A stretch of DNA of 16,725 bases from Bacillus sp. AFS037270 (GTDB lineage: Bacteria > Bacillota > Bacilli > Bacillales_B > DSM-18226). Both the position numbers and the translations under genes were made by a program. Each line of letters begins with the position of its first letter. Positions within the stretch are counted from its first letter, which is position 1. The notes beneath the pieces were generated by a model. That model ran no database searches. It was not told the DNA's origin and saw nothing but the letters and a program-made list of their open reading frames with translations. The DNA lies in contig NZ_NUNF01000090.1 in NCBI RefSeq assembly GCF_002585305.1, forward strand, positions 1 to 16,725, read 5' to 3'. This document shows, in pieces, positions 1-7,005 of this stretch.

Positions 1-78
1 TTACAGGAATGCTGCCCCGTAGTGCGAACAAGCAAAAAAAGCAGCCTCGACAGCCCCGATCACTCTTGCACCCAGTTA
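1..78 (-). pseudogene. Possible 3' remnant of an unknown coding region
   Basis: Read on the minus strand, a frame ends with TAA at 1-3 and its last 20 or so residues have protein-like composition (ending RVIGAVEAAFFACSHYGAAF-L). The frame is closed upstream by a stop at about 76-78, and a neighbouring frame (about 79-110, reading EDVLKLTG) would join it smoothly if one base were changed in length. This suggests a decayed C-terminal fragment cut by the window edge or by a rearrangement. I do not recognise the family. Bases 80-236 contain AT-rich sequence with no gene that I can support. Confidence 0.25.
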
Positions 79-242
79 GTTTAAGTACATCTTCTCACAA
101 TAGCTATATCTTTCGATGTAATTGGTAGAAACGGTCATTATTTAATTAAAACTAATAACACCATAATCATAAATAAAAAATATATTATTTTGCTTTAAAA
201 AGGGCATTTTAAAAATATATGCTACCTGGAGGCTAATTGCTT

Positions 243-1257
243 ATGAATTCTGAACATAATATTCGTCTTACTTCTGCTGAAATAGCTCAGCTTTGGACTG
301 GGTACATGAATAATAGTATGTCTAAGTGTGTATTGAAGTATTTTAAAGAAAAGACTCAAGATGAGGAAATTCGAACAGTAATAAATTTTGCAATTTCTAT
401 AGCAGATAAAATGTTACAAAACATTACAGAAATTTATGTTAAAGAAAATCATCCCATTCCCGTTGCTTTTAGTGAAAATGAGGATGTTAATCTAAATGCT
501 CCAGCATTATATTCTGATACCTTCTTTTTAAATTTTGTTCACAATATGTCAAGACACGGCTTAACTGCATATGGTGCAGCTTTATCTGGTTGTGTACGCT
601 CCGATGTATTAGAACTTTTTTCAAGTGCCGTAGACCTCACCAGGGAATTATATTTTAAATCCTTAAACGTCTCATTAGAAAAAGGATTATATTCTAGGGC
701 TTCTTATATCCCAATCCCAGAAAAAGTTGAATTTATTGAGAAACAAGGATATTTAACTGGTTGGTTTGGAGAACGTCGCCCAATCAATTCCCAGAAATCA
801 TGCACTTTTATGAAAATATGCAAAGAAATGCTGTTGGTAAAGCGTTACTATTAGGCTTTGCTCAAGTTGCTGGATTAAAAGATGTTCAAAATTATATGGT
901 TAGAGGAGCAAATATCGCTAGTAAAGTTGTGGAGTTTATGGCACATTTTTAGCTGAAGAAAATATTTCTGAATCACCCACATATGATTCAGAAGTTCTTA
1001 AATCTACTACTCCGCCATTTTCAGAAAAGTTAATGATGTTCCAAGTTACCATGCTTACAGGAATGTCACTTGGCTATTATGGAACTACAGTAGGTACGGT
1101 TGCTAGACGTGACTTGGGTTCAAAGTTTCTACGTATATTTCTTGAAGCTGTTCATTACGCGGAAGATGGAGCGAACATTATGATTGAACATGGTTGGATG
1201 GAAAAACCCCCTGCATCTATTGATGAAATTGAAATAGCTAAAATCAAAAGGAAATAG
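243..1257 (+). pseudogene. DUF3231 family protein, broken by two frameshifts
   Basis: Three successive frames together encode one protein of about 338 residues: 243-~790, ~790-~945 and ~945-1257. The sequence matches my recollection of DUF3231, an all-helical Bacillaceae family of unknown function built from two similar halves of about 165 residues and common in spore formers. Each half has a 'MSxxGxxAYG' or 'MTGMSLGYYG' type motif, seen near 540-580 and 1050-1080. The first junction is at the codons for GWFGERRPIN followed by FPEIMHFYENMQRNAVGKAL; the second follows VVEF and precedes GTFLAEENIS. Both are explained by loss of one base, in a T/C run near 788-793 and in a T run near 935-940. 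An ATG at 243 with GGAGG at 228-232 is the preferred start over the TTG at 237. Real decay or homopolymer sequencing error would both fit. Confidence 0.8.
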
Positions 1258-1266
1258 GGATTATGA

Positions 1267-1731
1267 TTGAATAAAAATGCGATTGAGAAATTATTATGGT
1301 CCATTGCTTTACCTGGTTTTGGACAACTGTTAAATCAAAAATATGTTAAAGGCATATTGCTCATTTTCCTTGAACTTCTTGTAAATATCCAATCAAATTT
1401 TAATAAAGCCATCATTTTAAGTTTTCATGGTAATACTTATACTTCTATTGATCAAATCAATTTCAAGTGGCTAATGTTTTATCCCTGCCTGTATTTTTTT
1501 TCAATGTGGGATGCAATAAAGGATGCAAATGAAGGAGGAGAGAATTCTCCCTTTTTATTTCTTCCTTTTGTATTTGCAGCGTATTTTGTCACTATAGGTT
1601 TGATTTATTCTACTGATATTAAAATTTTCGGTGTATTATTTGGACCTATTTTTTTACCAATGTTATTTGTTATACCAGGTGTGATAATTGGATTATTTGT
1701 AAAAAAAATCATTACTTCGTTCTTAAAATAA
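1267..1731 (+). CDS. Small multi-pass membrane protein of unknown function
   Basis: A 154-residue hydrophobic protein. The N-terminus carries the pattern WSIALPGFGQLLNQKYVKG, a short amphipathic stretch with a GFGQ turn that I associate with small Bacillaceae membrane proteins of the TM2-like type, although I cannot assign a named family. Predicted membrane segments lie near residues 27-42, 69-80, 96-112 and 120-146. There is no signal peptide cleavage site. Translation starts at TTG, preceded by TAGGGA about six bases upstream; an ATG at 1263 is in another frame and closes after three codons. It begins nine bases after the DUF3231 stop, so the two were probably co-transcribed. No catalytic motif is visible and no function is proposed. 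Confidence 0.75.
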   Translation: MNKNAIEKLLWSIALPGFGQLLNQKYVKGILLIFLELLVNIQSNFNKAIILSFHGNTYTSIDQINFKWLMFYPCLYFFSMWDAIKDANEGGENSPFLFLPFVFAAYFVTIGLIYSTDIKIFGVLFGPIFLPMLFVIPGVIIGLFVKKIITSFLK

Positions 1732-1761
1732 GAATGCCAAATTGTTTTCGTAAGATGATTT

Positions 1762-1944
1762 CTACTTTGGAATCGTGTATTACAAATGCTTAACGCTTCA
1801 AGTGGAGGAATATTTTTCTTCTTTCAACCCGTGGTTGGAACATTACTTGGGTGGCTTATTTTAGGAGAGAACATAGGTGGAACGTTTTGAATAGGCTCAA
1901 TCCTAATTCTCACAGGTGTTTTATTCGTTAGCAAAGAGAAATAA
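1762..1944 (+). pseudogene. C-terminal remnant of an EamA/DMT-family transporter
   Basis: About 60 codons encode the last two membrane helices of a drug/metabolite transporter: LLWNRVLQMLNASSGG, then IFFFFQPVVGTLLGWLILGE, then a final helix ending in VLFVSKEK. The 'FxQPVVGxLLGWLxLGE' segment is typical of the last EamA repeat. An in-frame TGA at 1888-1890 sits where TGG (Trp) would be expected. The rest of the protein, normally about 300 residues with ten helices, is absent: upstream is the stop of the preceding membrane protein. This is a truncated and additionally nonsense-mutated relic, followed directly by a strong terminator that was probably its own. Confidence 0.8.
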
Positions 1945-1953
1945 CAGTATTTA

Positions 1954-1985
1954 AAAACCCCTTCAATCCTATTTGAAGGGGTTTT
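1954..1985. terminator. Bidirectional intrinsic terminator
   Basis: A perfect 13-base inverted repeat (AAAACCCCTTCAA at 1954-1966, complement at 1973-1985) with a six-base loop. T-rich ends lie on both sides. It serves the EamA remnant on the plus strand and the 83-residue gene on the minus strand, which converge here. Confidence 0.85.
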
Positions 1986-2001
1986 CATTTGTAGTCAACT
2001 C

Positions 2002-2253
2002 TTACCAAAAAATATCATCCATAGGTGGAATCGGTCTATTTTGTATTTTTTTTACTTCCTCTGTTATGTCTTCTGTACCGTTTACGATTACTTTTTCAAT
2101 TAACGTTCTACGGTACCCAGTTTCTCGTTTAATGCTTTGTAGGTACTGGTGGGCAACGTTTGGCATTTCTTCTCTTTTCCTTGCTGAAAATCTGCCTCTA
2201 GCTAATAGCCCCGTTTCATCAATATTTAAATGTATTTCCAGGTTAAACTCCAA
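2002..2253 (-). CDS. Conserved-looking hypothetical protein, 83 residues
   Basis: An 83-residue soluble protein rich in charged residues, with an N-terminal beta-like stretch (MEFNLEIHLNIDETG), a central basic helix containing SARKREE and YLQSIKRETGYRR, and a C-terminus ending IPPMDDIFW. I do not recognise the family. Start is TTG, supported by AGAGGTGAT about nine bases upstream; no in-frame ATG exists. It ends at the shared terminator at 1954-1985. A plus-strand frame across the same bases is judged antisense shadow because it lacks a ribosome binding site. No membrane segment, signal peptide or cysteine motif is seen. Confidence 0.6.
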   Translation of the reverse strand: MEFNLEIHLNIDETGLLARGRFSARKREEMPNVAHQYLQSIKRETGYRRTLIEKVIVNGTEDITEEVKKIQNRPIPPMDDIFW

Positions 2254-2313
2254 AACTTATCACCTCTTTGTTATTATCTATTTCATTATAGAACATACAT
2301 TCTTGTTTTAGTC

Positions 2314-2345
2314 ACAAAAAAAGGACTGAGTTATACTCAAGTCCC
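2314..2345 (-). terminator. Intrinsic terminator (minus strand)
   Basis: On the minus strand GGACTTGAG, a five-base loop and CTCAGTCC form a stem with one bulged base, followed by a run of seven T (plus-strand A run at 2315-2322). It lies about 70 bases after the stop of the 46-residue gene and separates that gene from the 83-residue gene. Confidence 0.65.
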
Positions 2346-2414
2346 TTCACTTTTATTATAATTATTACGTTAAAGCACTTTAAAGTCGTACAATTTTTCA
2401 CAATCTCTTTCTTT

Positions 2415-2555
2415 TTATTGTTTTTTCAATTCTTTAACAATCTCATTAATGCGTTTTTCTACCTCATAAAGATTCTTCTGCATCCGATCACGTCGACTAC
2501 TTAAGACTTGCAATTCCTGTTTCAATTCCTGTTTCAATTCTTCTGTTTTGTTCAT
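2415..2555 (-). CDS. Short coiled-coil protein, 46 residues
   Basis: A 46-codon frame from ATG at 2555 to TAA at 2415, preceded by an excellent ribosome binding site (GGAGGGG about six bases upstream). The peptide is almost wholly charged and helical: it starts MNKTEELKQELKQELQVL and ends NEIVKELKKQ, with leucine, valine and isoleucine at heptad-like spacing, so a short coiled coil or helix bundle is likely. No membrane segment or cysteine is present. It has its own terminator at 2314-2345. Small proteins of this shape are common near sporulation or DNA-associated functions in Bacillaceae, but nothing here fixes a role. The ELKQ repeat at its N-terminus is encoded by a tandem DNA repeat. Confidence 0.6.
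   Translation of the reverse strand: MNKTEELKQELKQELQVLSSRRDRMQKNLYEVEKRINEIVKELKKQ
2511..2540 (-). repeat. Tandem 12-base repeat inside the 46-residue gene
   Basis: Two exact copies of CAATTCCTGTTT (plus strand, 2511-2522 and 2523-2534) followed by a partial third copy from 2535. In the protein they encode EL-KQ-EL-KQ-EL. A 12-base unit keeps frame, so copy-number change would lengthen the helix by about one turn (four residues). Confidence 0.8.
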
Positions 2556-2733
2556 GTTTTCCCCTCCGGATTATAATATATCATTAGTATGTTAGCAGTT
2601 AAACCACTAGATGGGTTTCGCTGAGAAGAACCTAATAAAATTCATCTTTTTTATTATTCTTTCAAATTCATTTAAAATTCATTTTAATATTCGTTAAAAT
2701 CATCAATTGCTTCTTCACATAAACTCACTGGCA

Positions 2734-3159
2734 TTATCGCTTTATCAATACGGACAAATCGCCTTCAAAAACTTTTTCTTCTTTAACATTGAATGTTGAT
2801 AACAAAACAGTAAGGATTCCCGTTTCATTTCCTTTCGCTTTCTTCTCAATAACCTCAACAACGGTGTGTAATTCATCATCAGGATAAACGGGCTTTATGA
2901 ACTTTATATTATTCATCCGCGTTCCCGCAATAACATCATCACCATAGACGCCTTGTTCAACCCAAAGTTTAAATGAAATGGCTAACGTATGTATACCAGA
3001 AGCAATGATTCCATTAAACCTTCCCTGATTAGCTTTTTCCTCATCCAAATGCATATACTGAGGGTCAAATTCCCCTGCAAACCCCATAATATTTTCTTTT
3101 GTTAATTTGAATGACTTAGTTGTGAACACCTGTCCAATTGTAAATTCATTTAACTTCAT
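2734..3159 (-). CDS. MaoC-like dehydratase (hot-dog fold enoyl-CoA hydratase family)
   Basis: A 141-residue MaoC-type protein. The family adopts a hot-dog fold and typically hydrates 2-enoyl-CoA to (R)-3-hydroxyacyl-CoA in the cytoplasm. The hydratase 2 signature is visible at residues 27-39 as FAGEFDPQYMHLD, with the catalytic-type Asp32 and His37 in the expected arrangement, followed by ASGIHT at 53-58 on the central helix. Length agrees with single-domain MaoC members of about 130-150 residues. The ATG at 3159 is chosen over an upstream in-frame ATG because GAGGTG lies eight bases before it. The aldolase/lyase gene upstream is on the same strand, but a terminator lies between them, so co-transcription is unlikely. 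Substrate is unknown. Confidence 0.85.
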   Translation of the reverse strand: MKLNEFTIGQVFTTKSFKLTKENIMGFAGEFDPQYMHLDEEKANQGRFNGIIASGIHTLAISFKLWVEQGVYGDDVIAGTRMNNIKFIKPVYPDDELHTVVEVIEKKAKGNETGILTVLLSTFNVKEEKVFEGDLSVLIKR

Positions 3160-3244
3160 TAATACACCTCTAATTTTGAAATCTTTGTACTTGTTTATAT
3201 TAGAGTAACAACACCTACTCATCAAGATGAAAATTCAAAAAAAA

Positions 3245-3265
3245 ATAACCGCCCGTAGGCGGCTG
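3245..3265 (-). terminator. Intrinsic terminator after the aldolase gene (minus strand)
   Basis: On the minus strand CCGCC, loop TACG and GGCGG (plus-strand arms 3249-3253 and 3258-3262), followed within a few bases by a long T run (plus-strand A run at 3235-3245). It lies about 30 bases past the aldolase stop and upstream of the MaoC gene. Confidence 0.75.
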
Positions 3266-3295
3266 TAAAAACCAATTATTGATAATTAATTTAAT

Positions 3296-4255
3296 CTACT
3301 TCGTAACCGTCGCTAAAGTAGATTCAGGTGTTGTTACCTTGTCATAAAAGTCCACGAATTTGTCTCGTTCGTCGCTATTGCGATAAGCCATCGCGACACG
3401 TGGATGTTCATTAAGCACTCCAGAGATCATGTAAGGAATGATATAGCCCCACTCCCACTTCTGTCTCATTTCTACCATGTGCTTTTCTATTAAGCCAAGT
3501 ACCGGCCTTAGTTCATAACTTGTTTTTTGAATATAGCTAACGAGAAGCTCTGTGTTACAGTTACCTGCCGCACGTCCCATGCCATAAACAGATGAATCTA
3601 GGAAGGTTACTCCATTTTGGTACGCAGTCAACGTATTGGCGAATGCTAACTGCATATTATTATGGGTATGGATCCCCAGTTGTTTATTAGGGAGCAATGC
3701 CTGGAATTTTTTTACTTGATGTGCAATACCGGCTGGGTCCAAGCTCCCAAAGGAGTCGACGATATACACAACATCTACAGGACTTTCTTTCACCATTTCC
3801 ATTGCTTCAATCAACTGATGTTCAGGCACACTGGATAAAGCCATAATGTTAAGTGAAGTCTCATAACCCAAATCATGAAACATTTGTACAAGTTCTAAAC
3901 CTTTATCTACTTCACGGATATAGCAAGCCACCCGGATCATATCCAATACGCTTTGCTCACGGGGCAGGATGTCATTCGGATCCACACGACCAATGTCTAC
4001 TAGAGCAGATAGCTTCGTGAACTTTTTCTCAGGAATTATTTCTTTTAGGAAATGATCATCTAGAAATCTCCATGGATTCGGCTCGGTTGCGTTAAGAAGC
4101 TTAGCGGAATTTTTGTAGCCAATTTCCATATATTCCACACCAGCTTCACTTAGTCCGTTATAAAGGTCCTGAACAAATTCGACACTGAAATCCCAATTGT
4201 TGACTAACCCTCCATCACGGATCGTACAGTCTAATATTTTGCTGTTATGTACCAT
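3296..4255 (-). CDS. DRE-TIM metallolyase family aldolase (HMGL-like domain)
   Basis: A 319-residue TIM-barrel protein of the HMG-CoA lyase / 4-hydroxy-2-oxovalerate aldolase / isopropylmalate synthase superfamily. The family signature is at residues 9-16, DCTIRDGG, where the Arg and Asp act in catalysis and metal binding. The second metal-binding motif GIHTHNN is at 194-200, and the glycine-rich SSVYGMGRAAGNCNTE stretch follows at about 222-237. These are cytoplasmic divalent-metal enzymes that cleave or form C-C bonds of 2-oxo acids. I cannot say which reaction: no partner such as an acylating acetaldehyde dehydrogenase is nearby. ATG at 4255 has GGGGGAG about nine bases upstream, and the 12-codon extension to 4291 lacks a ribosome binding site. 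It has its own terminator. Confidence 0.8.
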   Translation of the reverse strand: MVHNSKILDCTIRDGGLVNNWDFSVEFVQDLYNGLSEAGVEYMEIGYKNSAKLLNATEPNPWRFLDDHFLKEIIPEKKFTKLSALVDIGRVDPNDILPREQSVLDMIRVACYIREVDKGLELVQMFHDLGYETSLNIMALSSVPEHQLIEAMEMVKESPVDVVYIVDSFGSLDPAGIAHQVKKFQALLPNKQLGIHTHNNMQLAFANTLTAYQNGVTFLDSSVYGMGRAAGNCNTELLVSYIQKTSYELRPVLGLIEKHMVEMRQKWEWGYIIPYMISGVLNEHPRVAMAYRNSDERDKFVDFYDKVTTPESTLATVTK

Positions 4256-4390
4256 AATTGCAACTCCCCCTGTGGTATGCTCATTCGTCATATTATATGT
4301 TATTATTAATGCTTATATCATGATTCGATTAAAAGTGTCAATCTTTTTAAAATAGTGAACATTTAAAATGGACATGGAGTTATTAACTTT

Positions 4391-4566
4391 TTAATAAGGC
4401 TATTCGCGTAAATTATTGTTTTTCGTATAAGTTCATCAACCCGTATAACTATATACATCGTGGCATCTTTTCGTAAGAACATTTGCGTAAATTGCCTTGA
4501 AACTTAAGTTATGACCCTTATTAAGGTCCAAGAGCAACAAAGTTTACGAAAAGAGCCTTTAATAAA
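4391..4566. repeat. Non-coding element with terminal inverted repeats (MITE-like)
   Basis: The stretch between the aldolase and AEC genes is bounded by imperfect inverted repeats of about 30 bases: left end TTAATAAGGCTATTCGCG at 4391, right end ending AAAGAGCCTTTAATAA at 4565. Reversed, the right end reads TTATTAAAGGCTCTTTTCG, agreeing at roughly three quarters of positions with one or two gaps. Inside, a TTCGTAA or GCGTAAATT motif recurs at about 4405, 4422, 4470, 4484 and (inverted) 4544. There is no coding frame. This organisation resembles a miniature inverted-repeat element or a dispersed intergenic repeat of bacilli. A target-site duplication is not clear. Bases 4292-4390 contain the upstream region of the aldolase gene without a recognisable promoter. 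Confidence 0.5.
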
Positions 4567-4570
4567 CAAT

Positions 4571-5497
4571 TTAAGAAAATAACATATGAGCAGAAAAAAT
4601 AACTGTGGTTACTGTCATCATACTGAATACAGTGGACAATAAAACGACTTGTGCTGCATATTCAGGATGATTTCCATATTCTAGTGCAAACAACGAACTA
4701 TTTCTTGAAGTTGGAAAAGAGCTCGCAATAAACAATGACTGTGCTATTGTACCATCCAGCTTCAATGCTAGTATGATGATGAACGCAATACAGGGTGAAA
4801 GAATTAGCCTTCCAATTAGACTTAAAACTAAGGGCAGCGAAAAACGACTTATTTTTAAAAAAGCACTTTGTGCACCAAGTGTAACAAGTGCTATCGCTAC
4901 AAATGCGTTTGAAGTATTTTTTATAGGTGTCCATATGTATTCAGGTATTCTTATTGAAACGGCATGGAGAAAAACCCCAACCCCAAAAGCGTAGATGACA
5001 GGATTCTTCAAAAATGCTTTTATCGCTTGGAATTTTGCTTTATCAACAGAAACAGAATTAAATAATCCATATGTATAAGTTAAGAGATTTTGAAAAACCA
5101 TGACCACAACTTGGATTGATAGACCCAGAGGATTATTCTGAAATACCACTTGACTGACAGGTAATCCAAAGTTCCCCGAATTGCTTAGTACTACACTGTT
5201 TTTAAAGGTAGATGAAAGACTGCTCTCAAATTTCGCCATTTTAGATAATCCAGTGCTGACTACCATTAAACAAAGACCTTGTATTACTAGGAAACTAAGA
5301 ATCTCAAGGAGCGTATCTCCTTCTATTTTACTCTGATATACATTGGTAAAACTCACAGCAGGCATTAGTAAATATGAATTTAATTTAGATAAGGTGTGCA
5401 TGTCTAATTTATATTGTCTATGAAGAAATATACCAGCACCAATAAGAACAAATATTGGTAAAATAACATTTAACATAATATGAAATAAAACGCCCAT
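4571..5497 (-). CDS. AEC family (auxin efflux carrier-like) transporter
   Basis: A 308-residue integral membrane protein of the AEC family, whose bacterial members move small organic acids such as malate or related carboxylates. About ten hydrophobic segments are seen, in two groups of five: the first at residues 6-25 (ILPIFVLIGAGIFL) and the last at 285-305. Family landmarks are LNSYLLMPAVSFTNVY near 40-55 and the SNSGNFGLPV motif near 105-115, both in the first half. Length is normal for the family (300-320). ATG start with GGGGGG about eight bases upstream. No hairpin terminator is obvious before the adjoining repeat element. A LysR gene two genes upstream on the same strand could control it, but nothing in the sequence proves this, and substrate remains unknown. 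Confidence 0.88.
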   Translation of the reverse strand: MGVLFHIMLNVILPIFVLIGAGIFLHRQYKLDMHTLSKLNSYLLMPAVSFTNVYQSKIEGDTLLEILSFLVIQGLCLMVVSTGLSKMAKFESSLSSTFKNSVVLSNSGNFGLPVSQVVFQNNPLGLSIQVVVMVFQNLLTYTYGLFNSVSVDKAKFQAIKAFLKNPVIYAFGVGVFLHAVSIRIPEYIWTPIKNTSNAFVAIALVTLGAQSAFLKISRFSLPLVLSLIGRLILSPCIAFIIILALKLDGTIAQSLFIASSFPTSRNSSLFALEYGNHPEYAAQVVLLSTVFSMMTVTTVIFSAHMLFS

Positions 5498-5575
5498 AAA
5501 ATAATCCCCCCTTTTTTAAGAATCAAATTGCTATGTTACCTTGTGATTGTGATATATTAAAACTCCTATTACGCT

Positions 5576-5905
5576 TTATCTCCCTTTTTCCATCCAAGAC
5601 GGCTCAAATATTTGTATGAAGATGCAATAGTCATTGATATATTTTATTGTTAATGTCCTATCATACTCTCCACAGGTTTCGTCGTAGATCTGTTTGATAC
5701 CGAAGACCGGTAAGCAAAAGTATTTTCCTGTTTTAGGTTCGCTAACTGTTATTCTCCCGGCTTGAATATGAATTTTTGCCCTTTTAATGTAGGTCATAAA
5801 ACTAAATCCAACGATCCCTTCGATCTCGTCCTTTATAAGTGCATCGAAATCTTTCCCTTCTTGCTCCATTAAATATGTAATAAGTTTCTTTGAATTATCC
5901 TCCAA
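5576..5905 (-). CDS. Hypothetical protein, 109 residues
   Basis: A soluble 109-residue protein that I do not recognise. It has an N-terminal acidic helix (residues 1-30), then mostly beta-like segments: IVGFSFMTYIKRAKIHIQAG, a KYFCLPVFGIKQIYDE stretch around 61-76 and TIKYINDYCIFIQIFEP near the end. Two or three cysteines are scattered without a metal-binding pattern. Start is TTG at 5905, strongly supported by GGAGGAGGAAAG about six bases upstream. It lies between the LysR terminator and the AEC gene, 78 bases from the latter with no hairpin between, so it may be co-transcribed with the transporter. A weak iron-box-like site is found upstream at 5968-5987. Confidence 0.6.
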   Translation of the reverse strand: MEDNSKKLITYLMEQEGKDFDALIKDEIEGIVGFSFMTYIKRAKIHIQAGRITVSEPKTGKYFCLPVFGIKQIYDETCGEYDRTLTIKYINDYCIFIQIFEPSWMEKGR

Positions 5906-5967
5906 TTACTTTCCTCCTCCTCCATTTCATTTTAAAAACAATATCCAAACAGGTGAAATACAAATAA

Positions 5968-5987
5968 ATTATTGATAATCATTCAAA
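5968..5987. promoter_or_regulatory. Weak Fur-box-like sequence
   Basis: ATTATTGATAATCATTCAAA contains TGATAATCATT, matching the first eleven positions of the known Bacillus Fur 7-1-7 pattern (TGATAATNATTATCA); the right half is degraded. It lies upstream of the 109-residue gene. The twelve bases ATTATTGATAAT recur in the dyad at 12351-12362 (reverse orientation). AT-rich chance similarity is a real alternative. Confidence 0.25.
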
Positions 5988-6022
5988 AAAGGAATGACAA
6001 CATTCCCTGCTTCATACTAAGT

Positions 6023-6051
6023 AAAAAAAGCCTGAGCATTTGCCCACGCTT
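6023..6051 (-). terminator. Intrinsic terminator after the LysR gene (minus strand)
   Basis: On the minus strand AAGCGTGGGC, loop AAAT and GCTCAGGCTT form a ten-base stem with one mismatch and one wobble, followed by a run of seven T (plus-strand A run 6023-6029). It begins a few bases after the LysR stop and separates it from the genes downstream. Confidence 0.8.
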
Positions 6052-6053
6052 TC

Positions 6054-6926
6054 TTAAATAGTTGATTTAAAATCTAATTTTTTCACAAATTCTACAAACT
6101 CTTTAATTACTTTGGTCTCAAGAGATTTTTCATGATACAACATCCATGTTCTTCTTACTATTGGATTCCCTTTTTTATCTTTTAGAATGATGCGATTAAG
6201 TTTTTGATGCTCTTGAACAAGAACACTAGGAAGTATTCCATATCCCAATCCGTTCAATACCATTTCTTTGCATGTATCGGCTTTATCCACTTCCATGCCT
6301 ATAAATGGTGGCTGAGAAAATTCTCCACTCCACCAATTATCAATCATGGTCTTTAGTAAAGCATCTGTTTCATATTCAATTCTTGGCAGAGAAGGCAAAT
6401 CATGAAGTTCAATTTTTCCTAATGAAGTTACACAGAGATTTTCTTCAAAGAGTAGTATTTTGGAATCTGGCCACTGATAGTCCCCACGGACCATCCCAAT
6501 ATGAGCATCCCCATAATAAACAAGATTAAACACATCCCTACTCCATCCCGTTGTAACTTTATAATTTACTTTAGGGAATTGTTCACGAAAAAGCTTTAAA
6601 AGCTGTGGCAGCTTGTGCCTTGTTATGTAATTAGAAACCCCTAAGCGTAAGGTTCCGCTAACTTCTTCACCCATATTAAGTACTGTATCTTTAATCTGTT
6701 GGAGACGATTCAGCATTTCATCTGCACACTGAGCTAGATATTCTCCTTGGGGTGTAAAGTGAACTCCTTTTGTACCCCGTATGACTATTTCTACTTGATA
6801 TTCCTTCTCTATTTGTTGAATTTTTTTCGTTAATGATGGTTGGGATATATATAACCTTTCAGCGGTTTTCGTGATATTCTTCTTTTCGTATAGCACCTTT
6901 AAGATGATCCAGTCCTGTTCATCCAT
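6054..6926 (-). CDS. LysR family transcriptional regulator
   Basis: A 290-residue LysR-type regulator, the normal length for the family. The N-terminal winged helix-turn-helix covers residues 1-60, with NITKTAERLYISQPSLTKKI (17-36) as the helix-turn-helix; the linker helix runs to about 85. The effector domain begins with SGTLRLGVSNYITRHKLPQL near 89-108, an arrangement typical of the periplasmic-binding-protein-like LysR sensor. LysR proteins bind DNA as tetramers and respond to a small molecule. ATG start with GGGGGATAA upstream. Its own terminator makes it a single-gene unit. The nearest candidate targets are the 109-residue gene and AEC transporter downstream on the same strand rather than a classic divergent partner, so its target is uncertain. 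Confidence 0.92.
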   Translation of the reverse strand: MDEQDWIILKVLYEKKNITKTAERLYISQPSLTKKIQQIEKEYQVEIVIRGTKGVHFTPQGEYLAQCADEMLNRLQQIKDTVLNMGEEVSGTLRLGVSNYITRHKLPQLLKLFREQFPKVNYKVTTGWSRDVFNLVYYGDAHIGMVRGDYQWPDSKILLFEENLCVTSLGKIELHDLPSLPRIEYETDALLKTMIDNWWSGEFSQPPFIGMEVDKADTCKEMVLNGLGYGILPSVLVQEHQKLNRIILKDKKGNPIVRRTWMLYHEKSLETKVIKEFVEFVKKLDFKSTI

Positions 6927-6960
6927 TTTCTTTATCCCCCATATTTACTTTTAATCTACT

Positions 6961-6993
6961 CCAGGCACTTCCTTATATTTGGATGGTGCCTGG
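6961..6993 (-). terminator. Hairpin after helD (minus strand)
   Basis: Perfect eight-base arms CCAGGCAC (6961-6968) and GTGCCTGG (6986-6993) with a 17-base loop, 13 bases after the helD stop. There is no T run after the stem on either strand, so its strength as an intrinsic terminator is doubtful; it could instead protect the 3' end or act as a dispersed hairpin element. Confidence 0.45.
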
Positions 6994-7005
6994 CAATTTA
7001 TTTAT

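Noticed and set aside
1973..2311. A plus-strand frame of about 112 codons opposite the 83-residue gene
   Set aside because: It begins inside a terminator, has no ribosome binding site and is composed of low-complexity hydrophobic residues typical of antisense reading; the minus-strand frame has a good ribosome binding site.
2511..2540. Short tandem repeats considered as a CRISPR-like array
   Set aside because: Units are adjacent with no spacers, only 12 bases long and lie inside a coding frame.
2566..2580. TATAAT directly upstream of the 46-residue gene as a promoter -10 element
   Set aside because: Transcription would start inside the ribosome binding site, and no -35 element is at the right distance.
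2734..5905. A single operon of hydratase, aldolase, transporter and the 109-residue gene forming one catabolic pathway
   Set aside because: A clear terminator separates aldolase and hydratase, and a 315-base gap with a repeat element separates aldolase and transporter; functional linkage is possible but not supported by the sequence.
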